DNA of 36,513 bases from Opitutia bacterium (lineage in GTDB: Bacteria; Verrucomicrobiota; Verrucomicrobiia; Opitutales; JABJCN01). The notes under the pieces were generated by a model, which saw nothing but the letters and a program-made list of their open reading frames with translations, searched no databases and was not told where the DNA came from. Every line of letters begins with the position of its first letter. The first letter of the stretch is position 1. Location: NCBI GenBank assembly GCA_018668635.1, contig JABJCN010000204.1:1-36513 (forward strand). The letters are read 5' to 3'. Of this stretch, positions 16,144 to 24,031 are shown piece after piece. The translations under genes were made by a program, and so were the position numbers.

Positions 16144-18513
16144 ATGCCGGAGGAAGAAACAGATGTTGCAAAAACTGGTGATGGCTCGAAGGAGGAGAGT
16201 AAGACTCTTTTTGGCCTGAAGCGAAAAGTGCGATATAAAATCTATGCATGGCTGGCAATTGCCATTGTTCTTGTTGGCCTGATATGGAGCATCGTATATC
16301 TTCTTCCCTGGCGTTGGTATAAATATACTGACAAGATTGCGGTTGAGAAGGTTGCGCGTGACGTCGACTTGGGTTATGTGGTCTGGGAAAACTCAGAAGC
16401 AATCAGCGAGGGACTTCAGGAAGAAAACTACATTGACCAGACAGAGATATCATCGGATGGAACCCGCATGATATATGCAACAGGCGGAACAGAAGGTAAC
16501 TCCAACCTTTTTCTGCGACGATGGGATGGCAACAATTGGGGGGATCCTCGTCCGATGCGTGCCCTCAATAGCAATTTTAACGAGACATCGCCTTCATTAA
16601 GTGGTAATGGAGACCTCCTGCTATTTGCCAGTGATCGCCCCGGCGGCCAGGGTGGCAATGATATCTGGATTTCCAAGTGGGACGGTGCCGAGTATGCCTG
16701 GCCTCTACCCCTTACATCCAGGGTCAACACTCCCTTTGATGAAACCGATCCTTCAATCACCCCGGATGGATTGACTGTCTTTTTTACGTCAAACCGTCCT
16801 CATCAGGCGGCTGACATCAGTGAAAAGGAAGCGGCGAAGGCTGCGGAGGCTGAACAACTGTCGAATGTCACCGATATCAAGGTCGATTATGACCTTTATT
16901 CCGCAGATGTTGCCGGGGACGCTCTTCCAGACCTGATCATTGAGCGTCAATTGAGTATGCTTTATTCCCTTCGCGAAGGTGCACTTGCTGATATTGAGGT
17001 AATGAAGAAGCTCGGTGGCTCAGAAGCATCGGAGGTCGCTATTGACAAGGCCCTGGAATATCTCGTGGCAAACCAGGAGGAGGATGGTCGTTGGGATATC
17101 TCCAAGGGTGGTGGTAAAAAGGGGCATGATGTGGCTGCAACCGCCTTCAGTCTCCTTGCATTCTATGGCCGGGGTGAGCGCCACGACCAGCAATGCAAGT
17201 ATCAAGACAACGTTAGGCGTGGTCTTGACTGGCTCAAGGCTCAGGAGGTCGGCATCGGCGACATGCGTGGCAAGGGCAATATGTATGACCATGGCATCGC
17301 CGCCCTTGCGCTGGTCGAGGCCTATGGTGTAACAAAAGACCCGGACTTACGACCAACGGCGCAAGCCGTTATCGATTTTATTGTCGATTCTCAGCACGAG
17401 GAGGGCGGTTGGCGATACAAGCCGGGTGATCGGGGCGACCTATCGGTTAGTGGCTGGATGGTCATGGCGCTTGCAAGTGCGGAGATGTCCGGTCTTCCAA
17501 TCCCGGGCAAGACAAAGGCCGGGGTAAAGAATTTCCTTCAAATCGTAAGTGGTGGCAAGGACGGAGGCTCGTACGGGTACACGGATTCGCCCGGAGCGGG
17601 TAAAGGGAACAATGCAATGAATGCAGTCGGGTTTTTCTGCGCCCAGCTAAATGGTGCCTCAGCCAATGCAGCCAGGGCCTTTGAATCCTCTTTGATCCTG
17701 GATGCTGCCGGTTTTCAATTAAATGATATATATTACGCCTACTATGGGACTTTGGCTGCTTATCAGCATCAGGGGCCGGTGTGGAAAAAATGGACCAAGA
17801 AGATGCATGGCGAATTCCTCAAGGCCCAGGCGGAAGATGGGTCCTGGCAGTTTGGTGGAGCTCATGCGGGTGCAATGGGTAAGTTTATCGGTACGGCTCT
17901 CGTCTCGCTTTGCCTTGAAGCTCATTATCGCTACACTCCCCTTTATGGTCTCGGGTTTGAGCCAGACCTCAGTACTGAACCGAATCCAGACATCATTGAG
18001 GGCGATGCACTGCCCCGCACCCCAATCTTTCGTCATGCCAAGCACCTTGCATTGATCAGTTCTCCAGCTGATGACAGTGCCCCGGTAGTCACGGATCACG
18101 GTGATTTCCTTTATTTTGCCTCCAGCCGAAAGGAGGGGAGAGGCGGATCAGATATTTACCGAGCGAGACTTGATAATAATGAACCAATGGAGGCTGAAAA
18201 CCTTGGTGAAGAGATAAACACGAAGTTTAACGAAACCCATCCGTCAATCCGAATGGCCGGGTTTCACCTGCTTTTCAACTCTGATAGGGAAGGTAACCCA
18301 TTTGGCTTGTATAATTCAAAAAGCAAACGGGTTGTCCGCCGTTATAACTATTCGAAACTGCCTTCATCTTCTTGGTTGGGCAGTAATGCAGTATGGTTGA
18401 TTTCATTAATTGTTTCAGCTGGGTTACTTGTCTATTTTGCCATCCGTCTTTTTAAGAAGCCTCCGCGTATACAGGAAGCCCCCGACACAATCACGCAACC
18501 ACCGGTCAGTTAA
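16144..18513 (+). CDS. Membrane PD40-propeller protein with inserted alpha-toroid domain
   Basis: A 789-residue protein anchored at both ends by membrane helices (about 33-55 and 748-770). PD40/TolB-like beta-propeller repeats occupy about 95-220 (for example SPSLSGNGDLLLFASDRPGG) and reappear at about 640-725 (APVVTDHGDFLYFASSRKEG). Between them, residues 283-605 form an alpha/alpha-toroid of the prenyltransferase/squalene-oxidase class (KALEYLVANQEEDGRWD, HGIAALALVEAYGV, GGWRYKPGD). The squalene-cyclase catalytic DxDD is absent: the equivalent region reads RGDLSVSGW. The toroid is therefore probably a binding module inserted between propeller blades. Predicted topology puts the large middle part in the periplasm. 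ATG 16144 was preferred over the open frame from 16087, which overlaps exbD. It is a paralogue of the next gene with a different domain order. Confidence 0.85.
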   Translation: MPEEETDVAKTGDGSKEESKTLFGLKRKVRYKIYAWLAIAIVLVGLIWSIVYLLPWRWYKYTDKIAVEKVARDVDLGYVVWENSEAISEGLQEENYIDQTEISSDGTRMIYATGGTEGNSNLFLRRWDGNNWGDPRPMRALNSNFNETSPSLSGNGDLLLFASDRPGGQGGNDIWISKWDGAEYAWPLPLTSRVNTPFDETDPSITPDGLTVFFTSNRPHQAADISEKEAAKAAEAEQLSNVTDIKVDYDLYSADVAGDALPDLIIERQLSMLYSLREGALADIEVMKKLGGSEASEVAIDKALEYLVANQEEDGRWDISKGGGKKGHDVAATAFSLLAFYGRGERHDQQCKYQDNVRRGLDWLKAQEVGIGDMRGKGNMYDHGIAALALVEAYGVTKDPDLRPTAQAVIDFIVDSQHEEGGWRYKPGDRGDLSVSGWMVMALASAEMSGLPIPGKTKAGVKNFLQIVSGGKDGGSYGYTDSPGAGKGNNAMNAVGFFCAQLNGASANAARAFESSLILDAAGFQLNDIYYAYYGTLAAYQHQGPVWKKWTKKMHGEFLKAQAEDGSWQFGGAHAGAMGKFIGTALVSLCLEAHYRYTPLYGLGFEPDLSTEPNPDIIEGDALPRTPIFRHAKHLALISSPADDSAPVVTDHGDFLYFASSRKEGRGGSDIYRARLDNNEPMEAENLGEEINTKFNETHPSIRMAGFHLLFNSDREGNPFGLYNSKSKRVVRRYNYSKLPSSSWLGSNAVWLISLIVSAGLLVYFAIRLFKKPPRIQEAPDTITQPPVS

Positions 18514-18526
18514 ATTTTAATTTCTA

Positions 18527-21500
18527 ATGGACTCCGACGAACCAGAAGAACCTATCAGGGAGAAACCTCGCTTCGGCTTGATTTCCCTCGCACTTGCTGC
18601 GTTGGTGATCTTCATCACAATGTCCGTGTTTGTCTGGGACAAGTTAAAGCAGGACGTCTGGGTGTATTACACCGATGATGCGGGGACCAGGGTGGGGATT
18701 GAAGAGAATAAAACCAGGAATGTTCTCTGGCAGGATCCGAAGCAGAATGTTTTTATTGAACAGGTTGACCCCTTGGCACCAGAGGAATTGGATCCTGTCA
18801 ACCAAGACGGCAAACGTCTGGAGGCAACATTTTCCCCCAACGGAACCACGATGGTTCTTGTGCGTCAGGATAATGATGAGACAGGCATGGACCTGTATGT
18901 TTCTCTCTGGAACGGTCGTGTATGGTCTCCTCCAGAGGAGCTTAAAGCTCTCAATAGTAAAGCCAATGAGCGTGGTCCTGCGTTCTCTCGTGATGGCGAA
19001 TACCTTTATTTTGCCTCAGACCGTGAAGATGGCAAAGGTGGCTACGACATATATGTTGCGCACAGCCAGGGCGATTCATGGAGCGAGGTCGATTCTGTCG
19101 GTGGTGCCGTGAATACTGCAAGTAATGAACTTGGCCCGGCGCCTTCCAATGATGGAAAACGACTTTTCTTCTCATCCGATCGAGCCGGGAAGAGTGATGA
19201 CATCTTTGTTGCCGAAAGAATCCCTCCCGCTGCCAGCCTTGAACCCGGGGAACCTGATGATCCATCGCCAGAGGAGCAACCAGACAAGCCGGAGGAGGAA
19301 CTGCTGGCATCCTTGCCACAATTCTCTGCAGCAATTGCAGTCAGCGACTTGAATTCAAAGGGTGAAGATGTTCAGGTTGCACTAACCCGACGTGGTGATC
19401 ATGTTTTTCTCGCATCGGACCGTGACCGTGACGGCGATTCTGGTTTTGGCCTCTATATTAGTCGCGTTGTAGATGGAAAGGAATTACGCCCGGAAAAAGT
19501 CGACCTTTACATTGATGGGGGGGATGCGACTGACCCAGCTGTTAGAATGGAGGGTTTCGACCTCCTGTTCAGCGGAAAGTTGATTTCTGGAGAGGAAACC
19601 GAAACCAATGAGGCAAATGAAGGTTATCGCCTTTATCGTTCAACAACCCGGGAAGTTTTTGGTTACACAGACCTTTCTCGATGGGACCAGTTTAAAAACC
19701 TGCTTCGAAAAATCATCTGGTGGATTCTCCTTGGTTTATTCGCTCTAGCTGCCCTCATTTATATCCTGGAGCACTGGAGTGATTTAACCAGTCTTTATCA
19801 CAAGTGTCTTGCCGGTTCTGCGGCTCTCCATCTGATCATTCTTTTGTTGCTAATGATCTGGATGGTCTCAAAGGAGTTGACCTCAGGTGGAGAACCTCAA
19901 TCGCCCGAAATAGCGATCAGTATTGATGCACTTGCCCAGGAGGAACTTGCATTGGAGAGCACTCCAGAAGAAGCTCAGGTTTCTGAGACGCCAATTGCCT
20001 TGGTGACGGACAGGCTGGAAAGTGATTTTAAGATTCCGGTTCTTGAAGCGCAGGAGTACACCAAGACAAGTCCGATTGTCACAAGTACTAGCAAGACTTC
20101 ATTGGTCAGCGATATCAGGCCATCCAAGGCTAATACTGAAACAGCAGATGAACCAGTCACAAAGCCTGAGAAAATCACCCAATTACTCACTTCATTACCA
20201 GAAACGTTTCTCCCTGAACTAGAGGAGCCTGTCCTTGATGAGCGTGCTGCTGGTGAACCTCAAAAAGCAGTCGAAAGGGCCAATCCAGAGGCTGATATCT
20301 TTAGGCCGACCGAAGCCGTGCCCCAGGTTGAGACCGAGAAGTCTGAGAAGGTGGCTGAAATTTCCAATACTGCTTCAGAAGCCACCACTGAAGCGGAACA
20401 AATCGAACCTGGTGATGCAGCAGCTGAAACAAAGGATACCGGAGGGGATGTAGTCGTTGCACATAGAGGACTTGAAGCCATTGGCGAATTGCCTGATTTT
20501 GACGGAAAAGGCACTTTGGCATCCATCAGTCTGAATCTACCCGGTGAGGATCCTGAAACGGACCCGTTGTTGCCTGGGGAATTACAGACCCCCAAGGATA
20601 CCCTGGATCCTGTGGCTTTGACCAATTTACTCCGGAAGCAACGCGATAAGCCCTCTCTTGAGGTTATCGAGCAGCTCGGAGGATCGGATGCCACCGAACG
20701 TGCCATTGCTGCTGCACTGGAGTGGCTTTCACGCAATCAGGAAGCTGATGGGCACTGGGATACCAAAAAACACGAGGGGGGTGGTAATTACGATACAGCT
20801 AGCGCAGGTCTGGCACTTCTTTGCTATTACGGATGGGGTATCAGTCATAATAAGCCGGGCAAATTTCAAGGAAATGCAAAAAAAGCCATTGATTGGCTTG
20901 TATCACAGCAAAAGGAAGATGGCGACCTGCGTGGGGGCGGTCGCATGTATTGTCATGGCATCGCGGCCATTGCACTATGTGAAGCCTACGGGGTCAGCAA
21001 GGACCCCAAACTAAAGGAACCGGCTGAGAAGGCCATCAAGCTGATCCTTGCCTCCCAAGACCCAAACAAGGGCGGATGGCGCTATAATCCTACTCCCGGC
21101 GATTCAGATACCTCGGTCACTGGTTGGCAATACATGGCACTTCATAGTGCTAGGATGGCAGGTATTGAAGTGGATGAGAGTGTTTTTGTAAATGCTCGTA
21201 GATGGTTTGATCATGCAGGAGGAGGCAGGCACGGTGGCCTCTATGGATATACCGGTCCTGAAAAGAACAAGCATGCAATGATTGCAACAGGTATGTTTTG
21301 CAGGCAGCTCGATCTGGTCCCACCGACTGACCCAAGGATGCCGGAGAGTGCTCAAGCTCTTAAGATGCGCCCAATTAATGTCAAAAAACCAGATCTTTAC
21401 TATCTCTATTATGGCACGCTTGCACTTTACCAGCATCAGGGGCCAATCTGGGTTGATTGGAATGAGCGGATAAAGGAAACCCTTACAACTCTTCAAAAGA

Positions 21501-21679
21501 AAACCGGTCCGCAGTCTGGTAGTTGGGACAAAAGTGCGGCCCATGCGGCATCAGGTGGTCGAGTTGTCTCGACCGCACTGGCGACCCTGAGCCTGGAGGT
21601 CTACTATCGTCTTTTGCCAATGTATGGTTTTCGAAATAAGGATGCAGCTGCGCCAGCGCTCCGGGTTAAAGGCAAATAG
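18527..21679 (+). CDS. TonB-like transducer fused to PD40 propeller and alpha-toroid
   Basis: A 1050-residue membrane protein. Helix 1 spans about 17-37; PD40 propeller repeats fill about 95-370 (GPAFSRDGEYLYFASDREDG, GPAPSNDGKRLFFSSDRAG); helix 2 is about 396-414; helix 3 is about 426-448. Helix 3 contains S431-A-A-L-H435 and L442, the spacing of Ser16, His20 and Leu27 in the TonB helix that contacts ExbB; the TonB fourth position (Ser31) is Met446, with Ser448 two residues on. Residues 450-700 are an acidic, Pro-containing low-complexity linker of TonB type. Residues 708-1035 are an alpha/alpha-toroid (IAAALEWLSRNQEADGHWD, GWRYNPTPGDSDTSVTGW) without the catalytic DxDD. With three helices both propeller and toroid would be periplasmic. 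It lies 13 nt after its paralogue. Family membership of each part is clear; the TonB-like role is inference. Confidence 0.85.
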   Translation: MDSDEPEEPIREKPRFGLISLALAALVIFITMSVFVWDKLKQDVWVYYTDDAGTRVGIEENKTRNVLWQDPKQNVFIEQVDPLAPEELDPVNQDGKRLEATFSPNGTTMVLVRQDNDETGMDLYVSLWNGRVWSPPEELKALNSKANERGPAFSRDGEYLYFASDREDGKGGYDIYVAHSQGDSWSEVDSVGGAVNTASNELGPAPSNDGKRLFFSSDRAGKSDDIFVAERIPPAASLEPGEPDDPSPEEQPDKPEEELLASLPQFSAAIAVSDLNSKGEDVQVALTRRGDHVFLASDRDRDGDSGFGLYISRVVDGKELRPEKVDLYIDGGDATDPAVRMEGFDLLFSGKLISGEETETNEANEGYRLYRSTTREVFGYTDLSRWDQFKNLLRKIIWWILLGLFALAALIYILEHWSDLTSLYHKCLAGSAALHLIILLLLMIWMVSKELTSGGEPQSPEIAISIDALAQEELALESTPEEAQVSETPIALVTDRLESDFKIPVLEAQEYTKTSPIVTSTSKTSLVSDIRPSKANTETADEPVTKPEKITQLLTSLPETFLPELEEPVLDERAAGEPQKAVERANPEADIFRPTEAVPQVETEKSEKVAEISNTASEATTEAEQIEPGDAAAETKDTGGDVVVAHRGLEAIGELPDFDGKGTLASISLNLPGEDPETDPLLPGELQTPKDTLDPVALTNLLRKQRDKPSLEVIEQLGGSDATERAIAAALEWLSRNQEADGHWDTKKHEGGGNYDTASAGLALLCYYGWGISHNKPGKFQGNAKKAIDWLVSQQKEDGDLRGGGRMYCHGIAAIALCEAYGVSKDPKLKEPAEKAIKLILASQDPNKGGWRYNPTPGDSDTSVTGWQYMALHSARMAGIEVDESVFVNARRWFDHAGGGRHGGLYGYTGPEKNKHAMIATGMFCRQLDLVPPTDPRMPESAQALKMRPINVKKPDLYYLYYGTLALYQHQGPIWVDWNERIKETLTTLQKKTGPQSGSWDKSAAHAASGGRVVSTALATLSLEVYYRLLPMYGFRNKDAAAPALRVKGK

Positions 21680-21789
21680 ACGACTGGACACATTTTTTTA
21701 TTCGTCGTTCCAATTGTGGAATCATTTCACGTACAAACCACTCGACAATTTCATATAAAGAGCATTTTGTGCACACCTTTATTTAGGTG

Positions 21790-22947
21790 ATGAAACTTGA
21801 AATAGACGACCGCTATCCCAATATTGATGATCTCCGTGAACGTGCCCGTCAGCGGATTCCTCGCTTTGCATTCGAGTATCTTGATGGTGGATGTAACGAA
21901 GATGTAAACCTGCATCGCAACACGGCAGACATTCGAGATGTAGAGTTGATTCCCCAATATTTAACAAAACATACGGGCTCGGAAATGAAAACCGAGTTGT
22001 TTGGTCATACCTACGATGCACCGTTTGGTATTTCACCAATTGGATTACAGGGATTAATGTGGCCTCGTGCACCGGAGATTTTAGCAAAGGCTGCCTACGA
22101 TCACAATGTGCCATTTATCTTAAGCACGGTTTCAACAAGCAGTATCGAAACCATTTCGGAGGTTTCAAATGGGCAGGCTTGGTTTCAGCTTTATCACCCG
22201 ACGGAGGACCATGTTCGTGATGATGTTATTAAAAGGGCTGAAGCTGCAGGATGTCCCGCTCTTGTCATTCTTTGTGATGTACCCACTTTCGGATACCGAC
22301 CGCGGGACATTCGCAATGGTCTGGCTATGCCACCCAAAATGACCCTTCGCAACATTCTTCAGATTATGGGTAAGCCCAACTGGGCGTTGCGGACCCTGTT
22401 TGCAGGTCAACCAACCTTTGAGACCCTTAAACCTTACACTCCCAAGGGTCTCAATCTTAAGCAACTCGGTCTCTTTATGGATAAGACCTTCTCAGGTCGT
22501 CTGAATGAAGAAAAAATTAAACCAATTCGTGATATGTGGCCTCGAAAGCTCGTTTTAAAGGGGGTTGCCAGTGAGGAGGATGCACAACGTGCAGTTGACC
22601 TTGGACTCGATGGAATCATTGTTTCCAATCATGGAGGTCGCCAACTGGATGCAGGGCAATCTGCCATCAAGCCACTCACCGATATCGCTGCAAAATTCAA
22701 GGATAAGATCAAGGTTATGATGGATAGTGGAATCCGATCAGGTCCCGACATAGCCAGAACCTTGGCATCTGGTGCAGATTTTACCTTTTTGGGTCGCACT
22801 TTCATGTACGGGGCGGCAGCCCTTGGGAGCAAGGGGGGGCATCATACGATTTCTATTCTCAAGCGGCAACTTCAGCAGGTAATGGAGCAGATTTGTTGTG
22901 AGAGAATTGAGGATTTCCAAAGTCATCTCGTGGATAACAAAAGTTAA
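21790..22947 (+). CDS. FMN-dependent alpha-hydroxy-acid oxidase/dehydrogenase
   Basis: A 385-residue cytoplasmic or membrane-associated enzyme of the glycolate oxidase / L-lactate dehydrogenase family, which oxidises 2-hydroxy acids using FMN. The TIM-barrel signatures are present: FEYLDGG with active Tyr30, SPIGLQGLMWP, WFQLYHP with Tyr135, the KLVLKGV lysine (K257), and the catalytic SNHGGRQLD with His281 and Arg284, then the FMN phosphate loop MDSGIRSGPD and FLGRTFMYG. The length is normal. A GTG at 21787 lies directly before ATG 21790; the ATG is taken as start. It follows the Exb operon by 110 bp with no clear promoter or terminator. The exact substrate (L-lactate, glycolate, mandelate or other) cannot be assigned. 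Confidence 0.9.
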   Translation: MKLEIDDRYPNIDDLRERARQRIPRFAFEYLDGGCNEDVNLHRNTADIRDVELIPQYLTKHTGSEMKTELFGHTYDAPFGISPIGLQGLMWPRAPEILAKAAYDHNVPFILSTVSTSSIETISEVSNGQAWFQLYHPTEDHVRDDVIKRAEAAGCPALVILCDVPTFGYRPRDIRNGLAMPPKMTLRNILQIMGKPNWALRTLFAGQPTFETLKPYTPKGLNLKQLGLFMDKTFSGRLNEEKIKPIRDMWPRKLVLKGVASEEDAQRAVDLGLDGIIVSNHGGRQLDAGQSAIKPLTDIAAKFKDKIKVMMDSGIRSGPDIARTLASGADFTFLGRTFMYGAAALGSKGGHHTISILKRQLQQVMEQICCERIEDFQSHLVDNKS

Positions 22948-23028
22948 GTCACATTTTTTTTGTCAGTTCCTGACCTTGGTCCTATTATTTTACTAATTAA
23001 TGAATAACCAACCCAACTGTTCTCAATC

Positions 23029-23784
23029 ATGAATTTACAATTTCTCAAATCAGTTGCTTTTTTTGCGCTATTTGCTGTGTCAACTGCAGCAGGCAAACCG
23101 CTCAAGGGACTAATTATTACCGGTGGATGTTGCCATGACTACAAAAACCAAAAGAATATCATCAGTGAGGGGGTAAGTAAGCGCCTTCCTGTGAAGTGGG
23201 ATGTCTACTTCGAAATGAACCAGCAAAAGAGCAAGGAACACCTTTCTAAGAAGGGGTGGGCTGATGGCTGTGATTTCATCGTATGGAATCATTGTTTTGC
23301 TCACGAGAAAGATGCTGGCTTCATAGACTCACTTGTTGCCATCCACAAAGCGGGCAAACCAGCCATTGCTCTCCATTGCGCCATGCATTCTTATCACTGG
23401 AGCGTGAAGCCGGCAGAAGGCAAGAAGGAAAATAGCTGGCCGGAGTTTCTTGGCGCCTATTCCAAGGGACACGGTCCCAAACGGAAGATCACTGTAACCA
23501 AGGCTAAGGGGCAGGAGAAACACCCGGTTCTTAAAGATCTTCCGGATGGTTGGACCACTCCAGAGGGGGAGCTTTACAATGTGCAGCGCGTACTCGGTGC
23601 CACTGTCCTCGCGTATGGGAACAACGGGGTCGCCAAGGAACCGCAAGCCTGTATCTGGACAAATGAGTATGGTAAAGCCAGAGTATTCGCTACCACAATA
23701 GGCCACCATAATTCCACTATGTCTTCCAAGGAGTATCTGGATTTAATTGCCAACGGAGTTCGTTGGGTAACGAGATCCGAGTAA
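23029..23784 (+). CDS. Exported ThuA-like domain protein
   Basis: A 251-residue protein with signal peptide (about 1-20, AVSTAAG) and a ThuA-like, glutamine-amidotransferase-type fold: GLIITGGCCHDYKNQ at the first strand, DFIVWNHCFAHE, KPAIALHCAMHSYHW and a closing GKARVFATTIGHHN block. ThuA-like proteins are widespread in Planctomycetes and Verrucomicrobia, often beside sulfatases and dehydrogenases, and are thought to act in sugar metabolism; the reaction is not established. GHH near the C-terminus and the HCAMHSYHW cluster are the most conserved parts. It appears monocistronic, with an 81-bp AT-rich gap upstream and a hairpin downstream. Confidence 0.85.
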   Translation: MNLQFLKSVAFFALFAVSTAAGKPLKGLIITGGCCHDYKNQKNIISEGVSKRLPVKWDVYFEMNQQKSKEHLSKKGWADGCDFIVWNHCFAHEKDAGFIDSLVAIHKAGKPAIALHCAMHSYHWSVKPAEGKKENSWPEFLGAYSKGHGPKRKITVTKAKGQEKHPVLKDLPDGWTTPEGELYNVQRVLGATVLAYGNNGVAKEPQACIWTNEYGKARVFATTIGHHNSTMSSKEYLDLIANGVRWVTRSE

Positions 23785-23828
23785 CCTCTTGCGGATTTAA
23801 TGCTATCTTAGATGGATGTTGCCATTAA

Positions 23829-23847
23829 GAAAGGACTACGTCCTCTT
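23829..23847. other. Hairpin downstream of the ThuA-like gene
   Basis: GAAAGGAC-TAC-GTCCTCTTC forms an 8-bp stem with a single bulged C and a 3-nt loop, 45 bp after the ThuA-like stop codon. No T-run follows, so it is not a textbook intrinsic terminator. It could protect the 3' end of the message. Confidence 0.35.
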
Positions 23848-23910
23848 CGCACTCAGTAGTTAGCTATCCCCTTGAGCTTTTTGCTCGGATATTTTCTTTG
23901 ATGGAGAAAT

Positions 23911-23967
23911 CCCACCTTCCCGTACACGGGGGGCAGGAGTGATAATTTAGGGCGAAGTCGAGGTGGG
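23911..23967. other. Nested inverted repeats upstream of PQQ-propeller gene
   Basis: CCCACCT (23911-23917) is fully complementary to AGGTGGG (23961-23967). Inside lies CCCG-TACA-CGGG (23919-23930), extendable by G-T pairs. Together they could make a two-stem RNA in the leader of the gene at 24032, or a DNA operator. I recognise no known riboswitch class. Confidence 0.3.
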
Positions 23968-24031
23968 TTCAGGGAGTAAATAAGCACACAGGTTTGACCT
24001 TTGGATTTTGTTGGTATTTCATCCGCCCACA

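Noticed and set aside
16144-18513. Annotation as a squalene-hopene cyclase or prenyltransferase enzyme
   Set aside because: Only the fold repeats are present; the DxDD motif is missing and the domain is embedded in a membrane propeller protein.
20260-20736. 158-codon Ser/Ala/Pro-rich frame antisense to the TonB-like linker
   Set aside because: It mirrors the low-complexity Glu/Ala/Thr linker on the other strand; no independent coding signal.
18527-21679. Annotation as a plain TolB protein
   Set aside because: PD40 repeats are shared with TolB, but there is no TolB N-terminal domain or Pal gene, and three membrane helices plus a toroid are present.
21680-21789. Possible terminator after the Exb operon (ACGAC...GTCGT around a T7 run)
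   Set aside because: The arms are only 5 bp with a large loop, and the T-run lies inside the loop rather than after the stem.
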